Shown: positions 24,632 to 34,470, counted from the first letter of the stretch. The stretch: 35,434 nucleotides of DNA from Treponema sp. (GCA_031260245.1 JAIRKH010000103.1:1-35434), one strand, 5' to 3'. Notes: generated by a model not told the origin, from the sequence alone. Numbers and translations are program-made.

Positions 24632-25630
24632 ATGAAAACAATAGTGAAAAAAGAAAACGGTTTTCTTCGCAACGTACGGATTCAAACAGAGAAATTCTTG
24701 TCCCGCCGCAGGGCGCTCAAGAGGATTAGACGGGAGAAGCAGAAGCTCAAGAACCCGGTACTTGATTGGGTGGAGTCCTTTATCTGGGCCGCCTGCGTGG
24801 TGCTTCTCATAAACCAGTATCTATTTCAAGCCTACCAGATACCGTCGGGTTCCATGATAGACACTCTGCTTATACGCGACAGAATCTTCGTCAACAAGCT
24901 GGTTTTTGGACCGGAACTACTGCCTGGGTTGTGGAAATTGCCGAGTCCCATAAAACCCAAACGCGACGACGTCGTTATCTTTGAAAACCCTTCCTACATT
25001 TCACGGGGGCCGGCGTTTGACGTGGCGCAACGTATCATCTATATGCTCACCTTGTCCCTTGTTGACATAGACCGCGATGAAAACGGCGAACCAAAGGCGC
25101 ATTTTCTCATAAAGAGAGCCGCAGGTATGGGAGGCGACCGATTCAAGATGGAAAAGGGAGATTTCTACATACAATTTCCCGGAACCGATTCGTGGATAGC
25201 GGAAACGGAGTATAACCGACAAATCGGCAAAACCCACCGCTTGACCCGTTTGATGTCCCAAGCCGACTACCCGGCTTTGCTTGCGGCGGGTAAGGCGGTT
25301 GGCTACTCGGACGTCGGCTTACAACCGCCGCAGGAACTGCTCGAAGAGGCAAAAGCCGCTCAAAACTTACGGTATGCGGACTACTTAACGTACGACCATG
25401 CGCGCCTCCAAGTCCTGCGCGGCGCGCAACCCGGCGTTGAGCGGTACCGTACCGCGCTCGCCCGTTACGACTTGGGTTGGTACGTGCCGGAAAACCACAT
25501 CCTGCCGCTCGGCGACAACCGCGACAACTCGCGCGACGGCAGATATTTTGGAAGCGTCAACAAAAACAAGGTACTGGGACAGGGCGCGTTCATCTACTGG
25601 CCCTTGACGCGCGTTGGAGGTATCAAGTAA
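24632..25630 (+). CDS. lepB: Signal peptidase I
   Basis: The protein has 332 residues. A basic cytoplasmic N-terminus (about 1-45) precedes one transmembrane helix (about 47-64). The catalytic serine is Ser74 in IPSGSMIDTL and the general-base lysine is Lys161 in HFLIKRAAGMGGD. The conserved GDNRDNSRDGRYFG box lies near 295-308. It cleaves signal peptides from exported proteins at the outer face of the inner membrane. Two oddities: box D reads KRAAGMGGD instead of the common KRVVGLPGD, and a roughly 100-residue insertion separates the lysine from the last box. A second signal peptidase gene follows directly. Confidence 0.92.
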   Translation: MKTIVKKENGFLRNVRIQTEKFLSRRRALKRIRREKQKLKNPVLDWVESFIWAACVVLLINQYLFQAYQIPSGSMIDTLLIRDRIFVNKLVFGPELLPGLWKLPSPIKPKRDDVVIFENPSYISRGPAFDVAQRIIYMLTLSLVDIDRDENGEPKAHFLIKRAAGMGGDRFKMEKGDFYIQFPGTDSWIAETEYNRQIGKTHRLTRLMSQADYPALLAAGKAVGYSDVGLQPPQELLEEAKAAQNLRYADYLTYDHARLQVLRGAQPGVERYRTALARYDLGWYVPENHILPLGDNRDNSRDGRYFGSVNKNKVLGQGAFIYWPLTRVGGIK

Positions 25631-25634
25631 TCCT

Positions 25635-26327
25635 ATGGACAAAAGGCTAAAATACTCTTATGCTGAGAAAAAAGAACAGAGTCGACGGGGGAGCGTGGTT
25701 CTCGTTTCCCTACTGATTTTTTTCGTCCTCTACGTTTCTTTCACCTCTTTTATTCTCTCGATGCGGAGTATGGAAAGCGATAGTATGCAGCCCAGTATAC
25801 ATGCAGGAGACAGATTCATTTTTTCCTCATATCTGCTTTATTCGCCGGACATACAGAGAGGGAGCGTTGTGCTTTTTGATATGGAAGCAGGGAAAAGACG
25901 CGGTCTCTTTGAAATCGCGCTTGACGGAATTACCCGCTTCTTCACCTTTCAGCGGGTAAGTATAAGCAAACGGGAAAACAGCTTCTATATCAAGCGGGTT
26001 GTCGCGTTGCCGGGCGACGAAGTATCTATGACGAATTTCGTCATGAGGGTGAGACCCAAGGACAGTCCTTATCAAAGCACGGAATTTGAAATATCCGAAA
26101 AACATTACGACATAACCATCCCCCAAGTACCCGCTCTGTGGGACGAATCCTTGCCCTTTCACGGCAACATGGACCCCGTCGTGATGGGGGAAGACGAGTG
26201 TTTTCTTCTTTCCGACGATCGTAGTAACACCAACGACTCCCGCAACTGGGGACCTGTTCCCATCAGCAGTATCAAAGGACGCGCGCTCTTTCGCTACTGG
26301 CCTCTCAATCGAATCGGCGCGCCTTGA
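25635..26327 (+). CDS. lepB: Second signal peptidase I
   Basis: ATG 25635, 4 nt after the upstream stop, gives 230 residues. GGAGG lies 14 nt before it, inside the end of the first lepB gene. One transmembrane helix spans about 20-42. Catalytic Ser50 (ESDSMQPSI) and Lys120 (FYIKRVVALPGDEVSM) are present, and the last box reads LLSDDRSNTNDSRNWGPV. It is compact and keeps canonical box D, unlike its neighbour. The low similarity to the first copy suggests different substrates rather than recent duplication. The first three residue groups needed for the Ser/Lys dyad are intact, so it is probably active. Confidence 0.88.
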   Translation: MDKRLKYSYAEKKEQSRRGSVVLVSLLIFFVLYVSFTSFILSMRSMESDSMQPSIHAGDRFIFSSYLLYSPDIQRGSVVLFDMEAGKRRGLFEIALDGITRFFTFQRVSISKRENSFYIKRVVALPGDEVSMTNFVMRVRPKDSPYQSTEFEISEKHYDITIPQVPALWDESLPFHGNMDPVVMGEDECFLLSDDRSNTNDSRNWGPVPISSIKGRALFRYWPLNRIGAP

Positions 26328-26329
26328 AC

Positions 26330-27466
26330 CTATTCCGCGGCGACCCAGTCGCTTTCTTTCAACGTCTGCTGTACCTCGCTCAATTTATCGGACTGACAGC
26401 AGAATACGTCGACGAGGATGGGGTCGAAGTGAGTCCCTTTCGCTCTTGCGATGGTTTGTACCGCGGATTCATGGTTGATGGAGGCCTTATAGGAACGTTG
26501 CGACGTGAGAGCGTCGTAGACGTCGGCGATTGCGAGAATCCGTCCAAGCAAAGGAATATCATCGCCTTTAAGTCCTTTGGGATACCCGCTGCCGTCCCAC
26601 TTCTCATGGTGGGTCCCGGCGAAGATTTTCGCGTAATTCAGGAAGTCGCTGGAAGAAACCTCGCTCTCTATCCTTTCTATAATTTTTACTCCGAGAACCG
26701 GATGTTGTTTCATCGCGGTGAATTCTTCACTCGTAAGCGCCGACGTTTTTCGGAGAATTTTATCTTCTATCTCGATTTTGCCTATGTCGTGCAGTTGCGA
26801 AGAACGAACAAGCAAGTCCACGTTCCAGCCCTTCGTCTTATCCGCGTAACACCTGCTGTCCAATAGCCCTACAACCAAGATTCTCAAGTAAAATTGGACG
26901 CGCTCTATATGACCGCCGGTGATATTATCGCGGCTTTCAATCAAGTTCGCCATGGTTTTAAGAATGGCGTCCTGTAGGTCCAAGACCTGTTTGGTCCGCT
27001 CGTCTACTAGTTTCTGCAAGCCCTCGTTGAATTTCCGCAACTCCTCTTGCTGTTTCCTCAAAATATTCTGCTGGGACTGCACGAGCAGGTGAATCTCGAC
27101 CCGCTTACGCAGTATGGGCGGGGAAAACGGCTTTGGTATATAGTCAACCGCGCCGAGACTCAAGCCTTCTATTTCGCTTTCCGTATCGCTTTTGCCCGTT
27201 AGAAACACGACGGGGATTCGCCGAGTAGAATCGTTTTCTTTCAGGATTTTGATAGCTTTGAAGCCGTCCATCTCTGGCATATCAATATCGAGGAGAATGA
27301 GTTCTGGCTTGTTGCGCTCAAGAAGTTCGAACATCTTCTTCCCTGAAGGAGCGGTAAATACGTCATAATGTTCCATCAGAGCGTTTTTGCCGATTTTGAG
27401 ATTCGCTATATTATCGTCAACCAGTATAATGGTTTTACGGCCGTCTATTATGCTGTCGTCTATCAT
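26330..27466 (-). CDS. Response regulator with HD-GYP domain (c-di-GMP phosphodiesterase)
   Basis: ATG 27466 follows GGGGAGA and gives 378 residues. The receiver domain (about 10-128) has Asp17/Asp18, the phosphoacceptor Asp60 (LLDIDMPEMDG), Thr90 and Lys112. A coiled-coil linker spans about 130-165. The HD-GYP domain (about 165-360) shows HD at 226-227 (QLHDIGKIE), HH at 286-287 and a GYP at 294-296 (HHEKWDGSGYPKGLKGDDIP). Such proteins break down the second messenger cyclic-di-GMP when activated by a sensor kinase, often changing motility. No kinase gene is nearby. It converges with lepB2, with only 2 bp between stops. Confidence 0.93.
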   Translation of the reverse strand: MIDDSIIDGRKTIILVDDNIANLKIGKNALMEHYDVFTAPSGKKMFELLERNKPELILLDIDMPEMDGFKAIKILKENDSTRRIPVVFLTGKSDTESEIEGLSLGAVDYIPKPFSPPILRKRVEIHLLVQSQQNILRKQQEELRKFNEGLQKLVDERTKQVLDLQDAILKTMANLIESRDNITGGHIERVQFYLRILVVGLLDSRCYADKTKGWNVDLLVRSSQLHDIGKIEIEDKILRKTSALTSEEFTAMKQHPVLGVKIIERIESEVSSSDFLNYAKIFAGTHHEKWDGSGYPKGLKGDDIPLLGRILAIADVYDALTSQRSYKASINHESAVQTIARAKGTHFDPILVDVFCCQSDKLSEVQQTLKESDWVAAE

Positions 27467-27594
27467 GTTTCTCCCCATAAACGTCAACGCGTTAAGATTA
27501 TGCTAATTCATCTTTATCTAAACGTCAACAATTATTTTTCCCTGCTGTGATAGACGCCTATCTTGCTGGTATAGACACAAACTCAAAGGCGTTT

Positions 27595-28161
27595 CTATTC
27601 CCATCGTTTGAACAAGCCGTGTTCTATTCCCAGATTGTCGAGGATTTTCCCAGCGACAAAGTCTATCAAGTCGTCTATGGTTTTCGGTTTATAGTAAAAC
27701 GCGGGCGCCGCGGGCGATATTACCGCGCCCGCGGCCGCAAGGGTCGCCATGTTCTTCAGGTCTATGAGCGAGAGGGGACATTCGCGGGGAACGAGAACCA
27801 GAGGGCGTTTTTCCTTGAGGCATACCAGCCCAACGCGGTGTATAAGATTGCCGCAGACGCCTGAAGCTATCGCGCCGACGCTGTTCATAGAACAAGGGAC
27901 GATTACCGCGCCGTCGAGTCTGAAAGAACCGCTCGCGGGCGGCGCGGATAAGTCCTCCGCGTCGTAGACGCGCTCTTGCGCGACGCCCGTAAGGTCCGCC
28001 CACGCCGCAAACGCTCTGCCCGTCTCCTCCGCTACGACTCTTTCTCCCCATCGCGAGACAATCGCATGAACCTCGCAGCCGCTTTCAACAAGCGCCTGTA
28101 TGACCCGTATTCCGTATCTCGCGCCGCTCGCGCCAGTTATACATACCAGATACTTTCTCAT
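27595..28161 (-). CDS. ubiX: Flavin prenyltransferase UbiX
   Basis: ATG 28161, preceded by GAGGAAG, gives 188 residues. A GTG five codons earlier is possible but would bury the ribosome-binding site. UbiX attaches a dimethylallyl group to FMN, making the prenylated cofactor of UbiD-type decarboxylases. Typical motifs are ITGASGARYGIRV at the N-terminus, VPCSMNSVGAIASGV in the middle, and the flavin/phosphate-binding KRPLVLVPRECPLSLIDLKNM. No ubiD gene is seen in the window, so the partner decarboxylase must be elsewhere. It lies 57 bp downstream of clpB on the same strand. Confidence 0.92.
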   Translation of the reverse strand: MRKYLVCITGASGARYGIRVIQALVESGCEVHAIVSRWGERVVAEETGRAFAAWADLTGVAQERVYDAEDLSAPPASGSFRLDGAVIVPCSMNSVGAIASGVCGNLIHRVGLVCLKEKRPLVLVPRECPLSLIDLKNMATLAAAGAVISPAAPAFYYKPKTIDDLIDFVAGKILDNLGIEHGLFKRWE

Positions 28162-28218
28162 TTCACACTTCCTCACTTTAAAGATAAAAAGGGAAGAGGA
28201 GGCTTCTTGCCTTTTACT

Positions 28219-30816
28219 TTAAACGGGCTTCGCCTGTTCCAGACGGAACGTCAGTCCCGACCTGTCCGCCGCCGCGTCTACCTGTACTTTGTCGCCGTCT
28301 TTTATCTTACCCGAAATGACGCTTTTGGCGAGCGGGTTTTCCAGTTCCGTCTGAATCGTCCGCTTGAGCGGGCGCACCCCGAAAAGCGGGTCAAAGCCCC
28401 GTTCAACCAGCAAATTCTTGGCGCTTTCGGCGAGGGACAGCGTTATCTTGCGTTCCGCCAGCCGATTTCCCAGATTTTTAAGCTGGATGTCAACGATTTT
28501 GCGAATCTCCGACAGACCAAGCCTGTTAAACGTTACTATTTCGTCGATACGATTGAGGAACTCCGGGCGGAAGTTCTGTTTCAACAACTCCATTAGACTG
28601 TCTTTCAGCGCGTCCGGATTCTTCGCCTCCAAGATAACGTCAGAGCCAAGATTGCTCGTCATGACGATGATGACGTTCTTGAAGTCAACTACCCGCCCCT
28701 GTCCGTCTGTGAGCCTACCGTCGTCCAATATCTGCAAAAAGACGTTGAAGACTTCGCTGTGCGCCTTTTCAATCTCGTCAAAAAGGACGACGCTGTAAGG
28801 TCTGCGGCGTACCGATTCGGTTAGCTGCCCGCCTTGTTCGTAGCCTACATAACCCGGCGGAGCGCCGATGAGTCGGCTCACCGAATGTCTTTCGCCGTAT
28901 TCGCTCATATCAATACGGGTTAGCGCCTTTTCGTCGTTGAAAAGAAAATCCGCCAAGGTCTTGGCAAGCTCGGTCTTGCCAACGCCCGTAGGACCAAGGA
29001 ACAGAAACGAGCCGAGCGGACGGCTTGCGTCTGAAAGCCCTGCTTTATTGCGCCGAATAGCGTCGGCGACCGAGTTCACAGCCGCCTTTTGCCCCACAAC
29101 CCGCTGTTCAAGTACCTTTTCCAAGTCAAGATACTTCTGCATTTCCCCGGAAAGCATCTTGGACACAGGAATCCCGGTCCACGAAGCGACCACCGCGGCG
29201 ATATCCTCTTCGCTCACCTCCTCGCGTAGAAGCGCCGCGTCTTCCTCGCGTTTCTCCATAGCGGCGGTTAGTTCCGCAAGCTTCTTCTGCGCTTCCGGAA
29301 TTCTGCCGTATTTGATTTCCGCGGCGCGGTTCAAGTCGCCGTCCCGCTCCTGCTGCGTTTCCTCTATCTTTAACTCCTCGATACGTTGCTTCAAGCCGCG
29401 AACCTGCTGAACCACGCTCTTTTCGCGTTCCCACCGCATCCGCATCGCGTCCCGCTCCGCGGTCGTTTCACGTAATTCTTTTTCCAGTTTGGCGAGACGC
29501 TCGCGGGAACCTTCGTCCGTCTCGCGGGAAAGCGCCTGCCGCTCAATGGAGAGCTGCAAGAGGCGGCGCTCTAGCTTGTCGAGTTCCGTAGGGCGGCTGT
29601 CCAGCTCCATTTTCAGACGGCTTGCCGCCTCGTCGACCAAGTCTATCGCCTTATCCGGCAGGAAACGATTCGTGATGTAGCGGTTGGATAGATTCGCGGC
29701 CGCGACGAGCGCCTCGTCCTTAATGCGGACGCCGTGGTGAACCTCGTAACGCTCCTTTAAGCCGCGCAGGATGGCGACCGTGTCCTCGGCGGACGGCTCC
29801 GGGGTATAGATTTGCTGGAAACGCCGCTCCAGAGCCGCGTCTTTCTCAATATATTTACGGTATTCGTCCAGAGTGGTCGCTCCGATGCACCGCAGTTCGC
29901 CGCGAGCGAGCGCGGGTTTGAGCAGATTCGAGGCGTCCGTAGCGCCTTCGGCCGCGCCCGCGCCGACGAGGGTATGCAGTTCGTCGATGAACAGGATGAT
30001 TTTGCCGCTAGACGCCTGCACCTCGCCGATAACCGCCTTGAGCCGCTCCTCAAACTCGCCGCGAAACTTCGCGCCCGCGACCAAAGCGCCCAGGTCCAAA
30101 GCGAGCAATTTCTTGCCCTTCAGCCCTTCGGGCACGTCGCCCGCGACGATACGCCGCGCAAGCCCTTCGGCGATAGCCGTCTTGCCCACGCCCGGCTCGC
30201 CTATCAGTACCGGGTTGTTCTTGGTGCGCCGCGACAGCACCTGCATCACCCTACGGATTTCCTCGTCTCTGCCGATAACTGGGTCAAGTTTCTCCTGACG
30301 CGCCAGCGCGGTCAAATCGCGGCAGTACTTATCAAGTACCTGATACTTGTCCTCCGGGCTTTGGTCCGTTATGCGGACGTTGCCGCGCACGGCTTTCAGA
30401 GCGGTCAGCGCCGCGTCTTTGGTAACGCCGTTCCTGACCAGCGTCCGCCCCGCCTCGCCGTCGCTTGCGACTATGGCAAGTAGTATATGTTCGGCGGACA
30501 CATATTCGTCCTTGAGCGCCTGCGCCTCGGACTCGGCTTTCGCCAAAACCTTGCCCGCGCTCGATGAAAGATAGAGTTGCGCGGCTTCTCCGAACATTTT
30601 AGGCGTTTTCTCAAGCAACGCGCCGACGTCTGCGGCGATTCTGTCTGGATTTACGCCTATTTTTTCAATAACAGCCCTAACGACGCCGTCTTCCTGCCGC
30701 AAAAGCGCCATGAGTATGTGCGCCGTCTCAATTTGAGAATGGTCGCTCTTCTGAGCGATAACGGACGCCTCGTTGAGCGCGTCCTGCGCCTTGATAGTAA
30801 ATTTCTCTATATTCAT
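28219..30816 (-). CDS. clpB: ATP-dependent chaperone ClpB
   Basis: The protein has 865 residues, the usual length. The N domain (about 1-145) has the paired Clp repeats. The first AAA module has GEPGVGKTA (about 205), [12 protein letters not shown] and an arginine-rich sensor region. The middle coiled-coil region (about 410-525), found in ClpB but not ClpA or ClpC, is complete. The second module has [12 protein letters not shown] (about 610), LFDEIEKAH and GVRPLKR. It rescues aggregated proteins together with DnaK. No CIRCE operator is seen. The ATG at 30816 has no ribosome-binding site, and a promoter -10 box lies 6 nt before it. Confidence 0.96.
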   Translation of the reverse strand: MNIEKFTIKAQDALNEASVIAQKSDHSQIETAHILMALLRQEDGVVRAVIEKIGVNPDRIAADVGALLEKTPKMFGEAAQLYLSSSAGKVLAKAESEAQALKDEYVSAEHILLAIVASDGEAGRTLVRNGVTKDAALTALKAVRGNVRITDQSPEDKYQVLDKYCRDLTALARQEKLDPVIGRDEEIRRVMQVLSRRTKNNPVLIGEPGVGKTAIAEGLARRIVAGDVPEGLKGKKLLALDLGALVAGAKFRGEFEERLKAVIGEVQASSGKIILFIDELHTLVGAGAAEGATDASNLLKPALARGELRCIGATTLDEYRKYIEKDAALERRFQQIYTPEPSAEDTVAILRGLKERYEVHHGVRIKDEALVAAANLSNRYITNRFLPDKAIDLVDEAASRLKMELDSRPTELDKLERRLLQLSIERQALSRETDEGSRERLAKLEKELRETTAERDAMRMRWEREKSVVQQVRGLKQRIEELKIEETQQERDGDLNRAAEIKYGRIPEAQKKLAELTAAMEKREEDAALLREEVSEEDIAAVVASWTGIPVSKMLSGEMQKYLDLEKVLEQRVVGQKAAVNSVADAIRRNKAGLSDASRPLGSFLFLGPTGVGKTELAKTLADFLFNDEKALTRIDMSEYGERHSVSRLIGAPPGYVGYEQGGQLTESVRRRPYSVVLFDEIEKAHSEVFNVFLQILDDGRLTDGQGRVVDFKNVIIVMTSNLGSDVILEAKNPDALKDSLMELLKQNFRPEFLNRIDEIVTFNRLGLSEIRKIVDIQLKNLGNRLAERKITLSLAESAKNLLVERGFDPLFGVRPLKRTIQTELENPLAKSVISGKIKDGDKVQVDAAADRSGLTFRLEQAKPV

Positions 30817-30822
30817 ATTAAG

Positions 30823-30851
30823 AATATACGAAAATATCGGCGAAAAAACAA
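30823..30851 (-). promoter_or_regulatory. Promoter of clpB with -10 box 6 nt before the ATG
   Basis: On the minus strand TTGTTT (30851-30846), a 17-nt spacer and TATATT (30828-30823) are followed by CTTAAT and the clpB ATG (30816). The geometry predicts a transcript starting at or next to the start codon. Confidence 0.5.
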
Positions 30852-31094
30852 ATTTTTATTTAGCGAAGCCGCATCGCTAAAGTATCGGCGTCAATCCGTG
30901 CCGTTGGCGTCAGATACCGATTATTCCCGTCCGTCCGGATAAGGGCTTTGCGCAACAAAGACCATGCGATGGCAAAATACGACAGAGTAACAGCGTGGGA
31001 AGCGTAGCGACTGAACTAGTAAAACCGTAGACGCTTTAACGGCGAGCATATACAGGACTGTTAGGCGAAATGACGGCTATACAACAATTTTACA
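30852..31094. other. Intergenic region with one hairpin and one repeat unit
   Basis: A perfect hairpin TTTAGCGA/TCGCTAAA (30859-30866 and 30874-30881) lies just upstream of the clpB promoter. A degenerate palindromic repeat, GGCGTCAGATACC, sits near 30905 and is inverted relative to the large array. The rest (30920-31090) shows no frame, promoter or RNA gene that I can support. Confidence 0.4.
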
Positions 31095-32245
31095 TTAAAA
31101 TTTATATCCGATACCTATTTGTATTGATGGACCATGTGTAAAATAGTCAAACTTATCGCTGGCTTCATTTTTATTATATGTTTTAAAACTCCAGTGAATC
31201 ATGCTACGCAAAAACAGGGAGCGATTTATTTCATAATCAAAACCGCCGCCCGCTCTTATCCAAAGCGAATTATTTCCTGATATATCGCCAGAAGTTATTG
31301 AATTATTATTGTTTCCCGTTATCCATAATTGATATTCAATTCCCAAAGTCGGGAAAATAGTAAATCTGTTTATCATAAACGGATATTTACCTAAAATACC
31401 TATATTTAATAACGCTCGCGCGCCTTCCCATCCTGTATTTGAATCATTACTATATACTACGTTACCATTTAAAACGTATTCATTTTTTGATATATTATTA
31501 TTGTTTATTGACGCATGAAATATGGACATATTTATTTCCGCATACATTAAATCAAAGAAAAAATACGCGCCAATATCAAATTCTTTTTCATTTAGAGTTT
31601 CCGTATATTTTAAAGCGTCGGCTGGTCTCCAGGAAATTCCGTTATCAGGGGTAAATGCGGAAGTTTTTCTTTCTTCACGGTATGTCCCAGTTTTAAATAC
31701 GCCGCCAAGCAACAAACCGCCCCCAACGCTTATGATAAAATTTTTGCGCTCTCCGATTAATACCCTCAATGTATTTTCTATAACTATATCTCTGGATATT
31801 ATTTCCTCATAAACGGCTTTTTCTACGGATACTGCCTTTATTCTAAGTCGATACATTCTATCTAAAGGGAAAATTTCACCGAAAATGATTATTTGAGACC
31901 CAAGTTTTTGTGTGATTGATTGTAATGATTCGCCGCTAACTTCTCCAGAAAACTGAAAATCCATTTCTTCATTGATTAAGTATAAATCTCTTCTAACAAC
32001 CGGGGTTAAATTTCCCAAGACGTTAATATATTTATTGAGTTCGTCAATGATATAATTTGAAAGATTTTGATGTTCTGAATTAATTTTCACTACCGCCACG
32101 ATTGAGTTCGCGGGAAGCCTTTTATTCAAATAGCCAACGATTTCTTCAATGGCTCTGTCCAGGTTGATTGGACTTTGCGAGTATACGCCATTGATTGAGA
32201 AAAAGGCGATGATTACAGATAGAACTATGGATTTTTTAAAAACAA
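31095..32245 (-). pseudogene. CsgG/LpoB-like protein with C-terminal beta-barrel; frame broken at signal peptide
   Basis: The open frame (TTG 32129 to 31095) codes for 344 residues but lacks a signal peptide. The same frame continues upstream without a stop, giving a clear signal peptide (FKKSIVLSVIIAFFSINGVYSQ), yet it contains no ATG, GTG or TTG. A TTG at 32245 is one base out of frame: TTG-TTT-TTA-AAA-AAT then CCA-TAG. A seventh A in the A6 run (32232-32237) would restore it. The encoded protein has the CsgG-like domain of the gene at 1-578 (LSNYIIDEL, FQFSGEVSGESL, MYRLRIKAVSVE). A barrel-like C-terminal half follows (from ISVGGGLLLGGV) and ends in IQIGIGYKF. It could be a mutated, slippage-regulated or mis-sequenced gene. 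Confidence 0.65.
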
Positions 32246-32281
32246 AACCTCTCTATATATTTATTCCCTTGGGGGTATTTT

Positions 32282-34030
32282 TTATTGGATCGTCAAATGG
32301 CTTTTAGAATTGATTGAAACAGGAAAACCAGAAAAAGTATAAGTAGTATTAACATTAAAGTTTTGTGTTCCATAGGTGATTCTGTCTGAAAAATGATAGC
32401 CAGGACTATTGAAAGGATTGTATACTCCATAGGCATAAACACTATTATATGTTCCTGGACTTATTTCACGATAACTAGAATTAATAGACGGCGCGGAAAA
32501 GACCAGAGCTACATCTCCAATAACTACCCTAACTTCAGAACAACCAGATCGCGAATACATTCCTTCTTTCCAATATGCATAGAAGCCAAATGAACTTGTA
32601 ACTAATATTCTCGGATTGGTCGTGGTAACTCCCCGCGCTGTCGACTTTGCGCTCTCAATATCCACTATACCCTGATCTCTCTTAAAAGCGGTAATTTGAT
32701 AAAATGACGACGCTCCCACCTGTACAATGGACGCCCCCTTATCTTCAAAAGACGTGCCGGTAACCGACCCCAAATAGTTAAAAATACCGCTTTTGGAGTT
32801 TGACTTGTATATTTTGTAATATTCCGCCCCGGAAACAGCGTTCCATTGAATACGATACCCGTTAACATCCGAAGTCATTACAATTCCGGAAATGGACGGG
32901 GCGGCTATCGTCTTTGGCGTCCATATTGCGGTTAATGTAAGGGTTGCGGCTACTGTTGACGAGAAATTGTAAACGGCGCCGTTTCTTCGCCATTCAACAA
33001 AATCAAAACCCACTCTGGTTGGATTGGCGGGTTTTGTCGCCCTGCCGCCCGAAGCCACATCTTGACTTGGTACGTCTGTTCCGCCGGCGCTGTCAAAAGT
33101 TACCACATAATAGGTTCTTACCGATCCTGACGCTGATTTTGCGCCTTCGCCTGAACCGTTTACCGCGGATACCGAGTATGTATACGATGTTCCCGCGCTT
33201 AACCCTGTATCCGTAAATGACGTACCTGTCGTACTGCCGCGCAACGCTGAACCGCGATATACCCGGTAACTGATTGCGCCCGCTACCGGACTCCATGTGA
33301 TAAAAACGGAACCTGATGATTGAGCCGCCGCATTTAAATTAAGCGGCGCCGATGGAAGTAATTCAGTCGATTCAGCGGCGCGAGTCGTTCCATAAGTATA
33401 ATTCGACATGGGACTTGTGGTTCCATTTTTTGTTACGGCGGTTATTTTGTAGTAATAAGTGGAATCCGGCTGAAGTCCGCTGTCTAAATATGTATTCTCT
33501 TCTGTTTCAGCTAATGGAATATTCCCATAATTCCCTTCAGCGGTAATACTACGAAAAACCTGATATTTTACCGCGCCGGGAACGGTTGTCCATGACACCT
33601 TTATTTGAGTTGAAGATATTTCTTGAGATGAAGGTTTTGTCGGCGCTTGCGGCATATCAGTCATCGCCTCGGCATACTTTGAACTAGCGCCTGCATTATA
33701 GTCCAAATCAATTGCGGCAACCCGGTAGAAATATTTTTCACCGGGAATTAAATCACTGTCAATAAAATAATTATCAAATGTATAATCAACAGGAGCCGGT
33801 AATCCGTTACTGGTAACGCTACGATATATAAGGTATTGGTAAGCGCCTGATACCGTTGTCCATGCGATTCTTACACTGGTTGATGAAAGCGTTTGCGCAG
33901 TGATACGCTGTGGGGCGGATAAGCCGTTGTTTTCACTATTATTTTGAGGATTATTTACTTCATTTTCACAAGAAACTACACACACAATCATGAACATAAT
34001 TATCGTTTTAATACTTGAGATGTCTTTCAT
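32282..34030 (-). CDS. Fibronectin-III lipoprotein with InlB-type repeat
   Basis: The protein has 582 residues. The N-terminus is a lipoprotein signal (MKDISSIKTIIMFMIVCVVSC, Cys21). At least three fibronectin type III domains follow in tandem (about 38-130, 132-220 and 228-305), each with the repeated IAWTTVSGAYQYLIYRS-like and YFYRVAAID-like strands. Next is an InlB/Listeria-Bacteroides-type beta-grasp repeat (about 306-370, VTFDSAGGTDVPSQDVASGG and FVEWRRNGAVYNF) and another FN3-like domain. The last 130 residues are unassigned. It is probably a surface-exposed binding or adhesion protein. AAGGAG lies about 10 nt before the ATG. Codon use is more AT-rich than in neighbouring housekeeping genes. 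Confidence 0.85.
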   Translation of the reverse strand: MKDISSIKTIIMFMIVCVVSCENEVNNPQNNSENNGLSAPQRITAQTLSSTSVRIAWTTVSGAYQYLIYRSVTSNGLPAPVDYTFDNYFIDSDLIPGEKYFYRVAAIDLDYNAGASSKYAEAMTDMPQAPTKPSSQEISSTQIKVSWTTVPGAVKYQVFRSITAEGNYGNIPLAETEENTYLDSGLQPDSTYYYKITAVTKNGTTSPMSNYTYGTTRAAESTELLPSAPLNLNAAAQSSGSVFITWSPVAGAISYRVYRGSALRGSTTGTSFTDTGLSAGTSYTYSVSAVNGSGEGAKSASGSVRTYYVVTFDSAGGTDVPSQDVASGGRATKPANPTRVGFDFVEWRRNGAVYNFSSTVAATLTLTAIWTPKTIAAPSISGIVMTSDVNGYRIQWNAVSGAEYYKIYKSNSKSGIFNYLGSVTGTSFEDKGASIVQVGASSFYQITAFKRDQGIVDIESAKSTARGVTTTNPRILVTSSFGFYAYWKEGMYSRSGCSEVRVVIGDVALVFSAPSINSSYREISPGTYNSVYAYGVYNPFNSPGYHFSDRITYGTQNFNVNTTYTFSGFPVSINSKSHLTIQ

Positions 34031-34470
34031 TTTCTACATCTCCTTATCCTCGAAGAGGACGTTTGTGGAACTCCCTCCACATTTTTGTACGGCGCTCATG
34101 CCTGTATATGCATATCCGTCTCCTTTCAAATAAACGTTGATAAGCGATAAAGCCCTCTCATCGGACGTCTCTTATCTTTTATCTGTTCATGGTATCAGCG
34201 CCGATACCATGGGTCCCGGCGAACCCTGTTTTCCGCCGTTTTCCACTATCACCACGAAGTACGCGGTCTTCCCGCGTCGTTTCTGCATAGAAATATAGTT
34301 GCTCAAAAGATGGAAGTTGTCAAGCTCTTTTGTAAAAAAGAACGATTGTGAAGGGACAGGACAAACGACACAGAAGGGAGATAGAGAATCCCATAAAGTA
34401 CGGATAATGTGAAGAACAAACGCATAAGAAGCGCCAAATGGGATATGGTAATCCGTACGGGATTAAATAA
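34031..34470 (-). promoter_or_regulatory. Leader region of the FN3 lipoprotein with five-codon ORF and inverted repeats
   Basis: On the minus strand AAAGGAGA (34126-34119) is followed 5 nt later by ATG-CAT-ATA-CAG-GCA-TGA (34113-34096), a five-codon reading frame with a strong ribosome-binding site. Downstream are hairpins TGTGGA/TCCACA and TCCTC-TTC-GAGGA, the latter next to the AAGGAG of the lipoprotein gene. Farther upstream is a perfect inverted repeat CATGGTATC/GATACCATG (34188-34211). No promoter is clear. The 34212-34470 part shows nothing else. Confidence 0.4.
34188..34211. repeat. 24-bp inverted repeat
   Basis: CATGGTATC, six bases (AGCGCC), then GATACCATG: nine paired bases without mismatch. 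It lies about 160 bp upstream of the lipoprotein start. It could be an operator or the end of a lost element; the T-run needed for a terminator is missing on both sides. Confidence 0.6.

Noticed and set aside
31040-31075. attC-like integron site (GTTAGGC with TTTAAC upstream)
   Set aside because: The two cores are only about 27 bp apart, the first core does not fit RYYYAAC, and no integrase or cassette structure is present.
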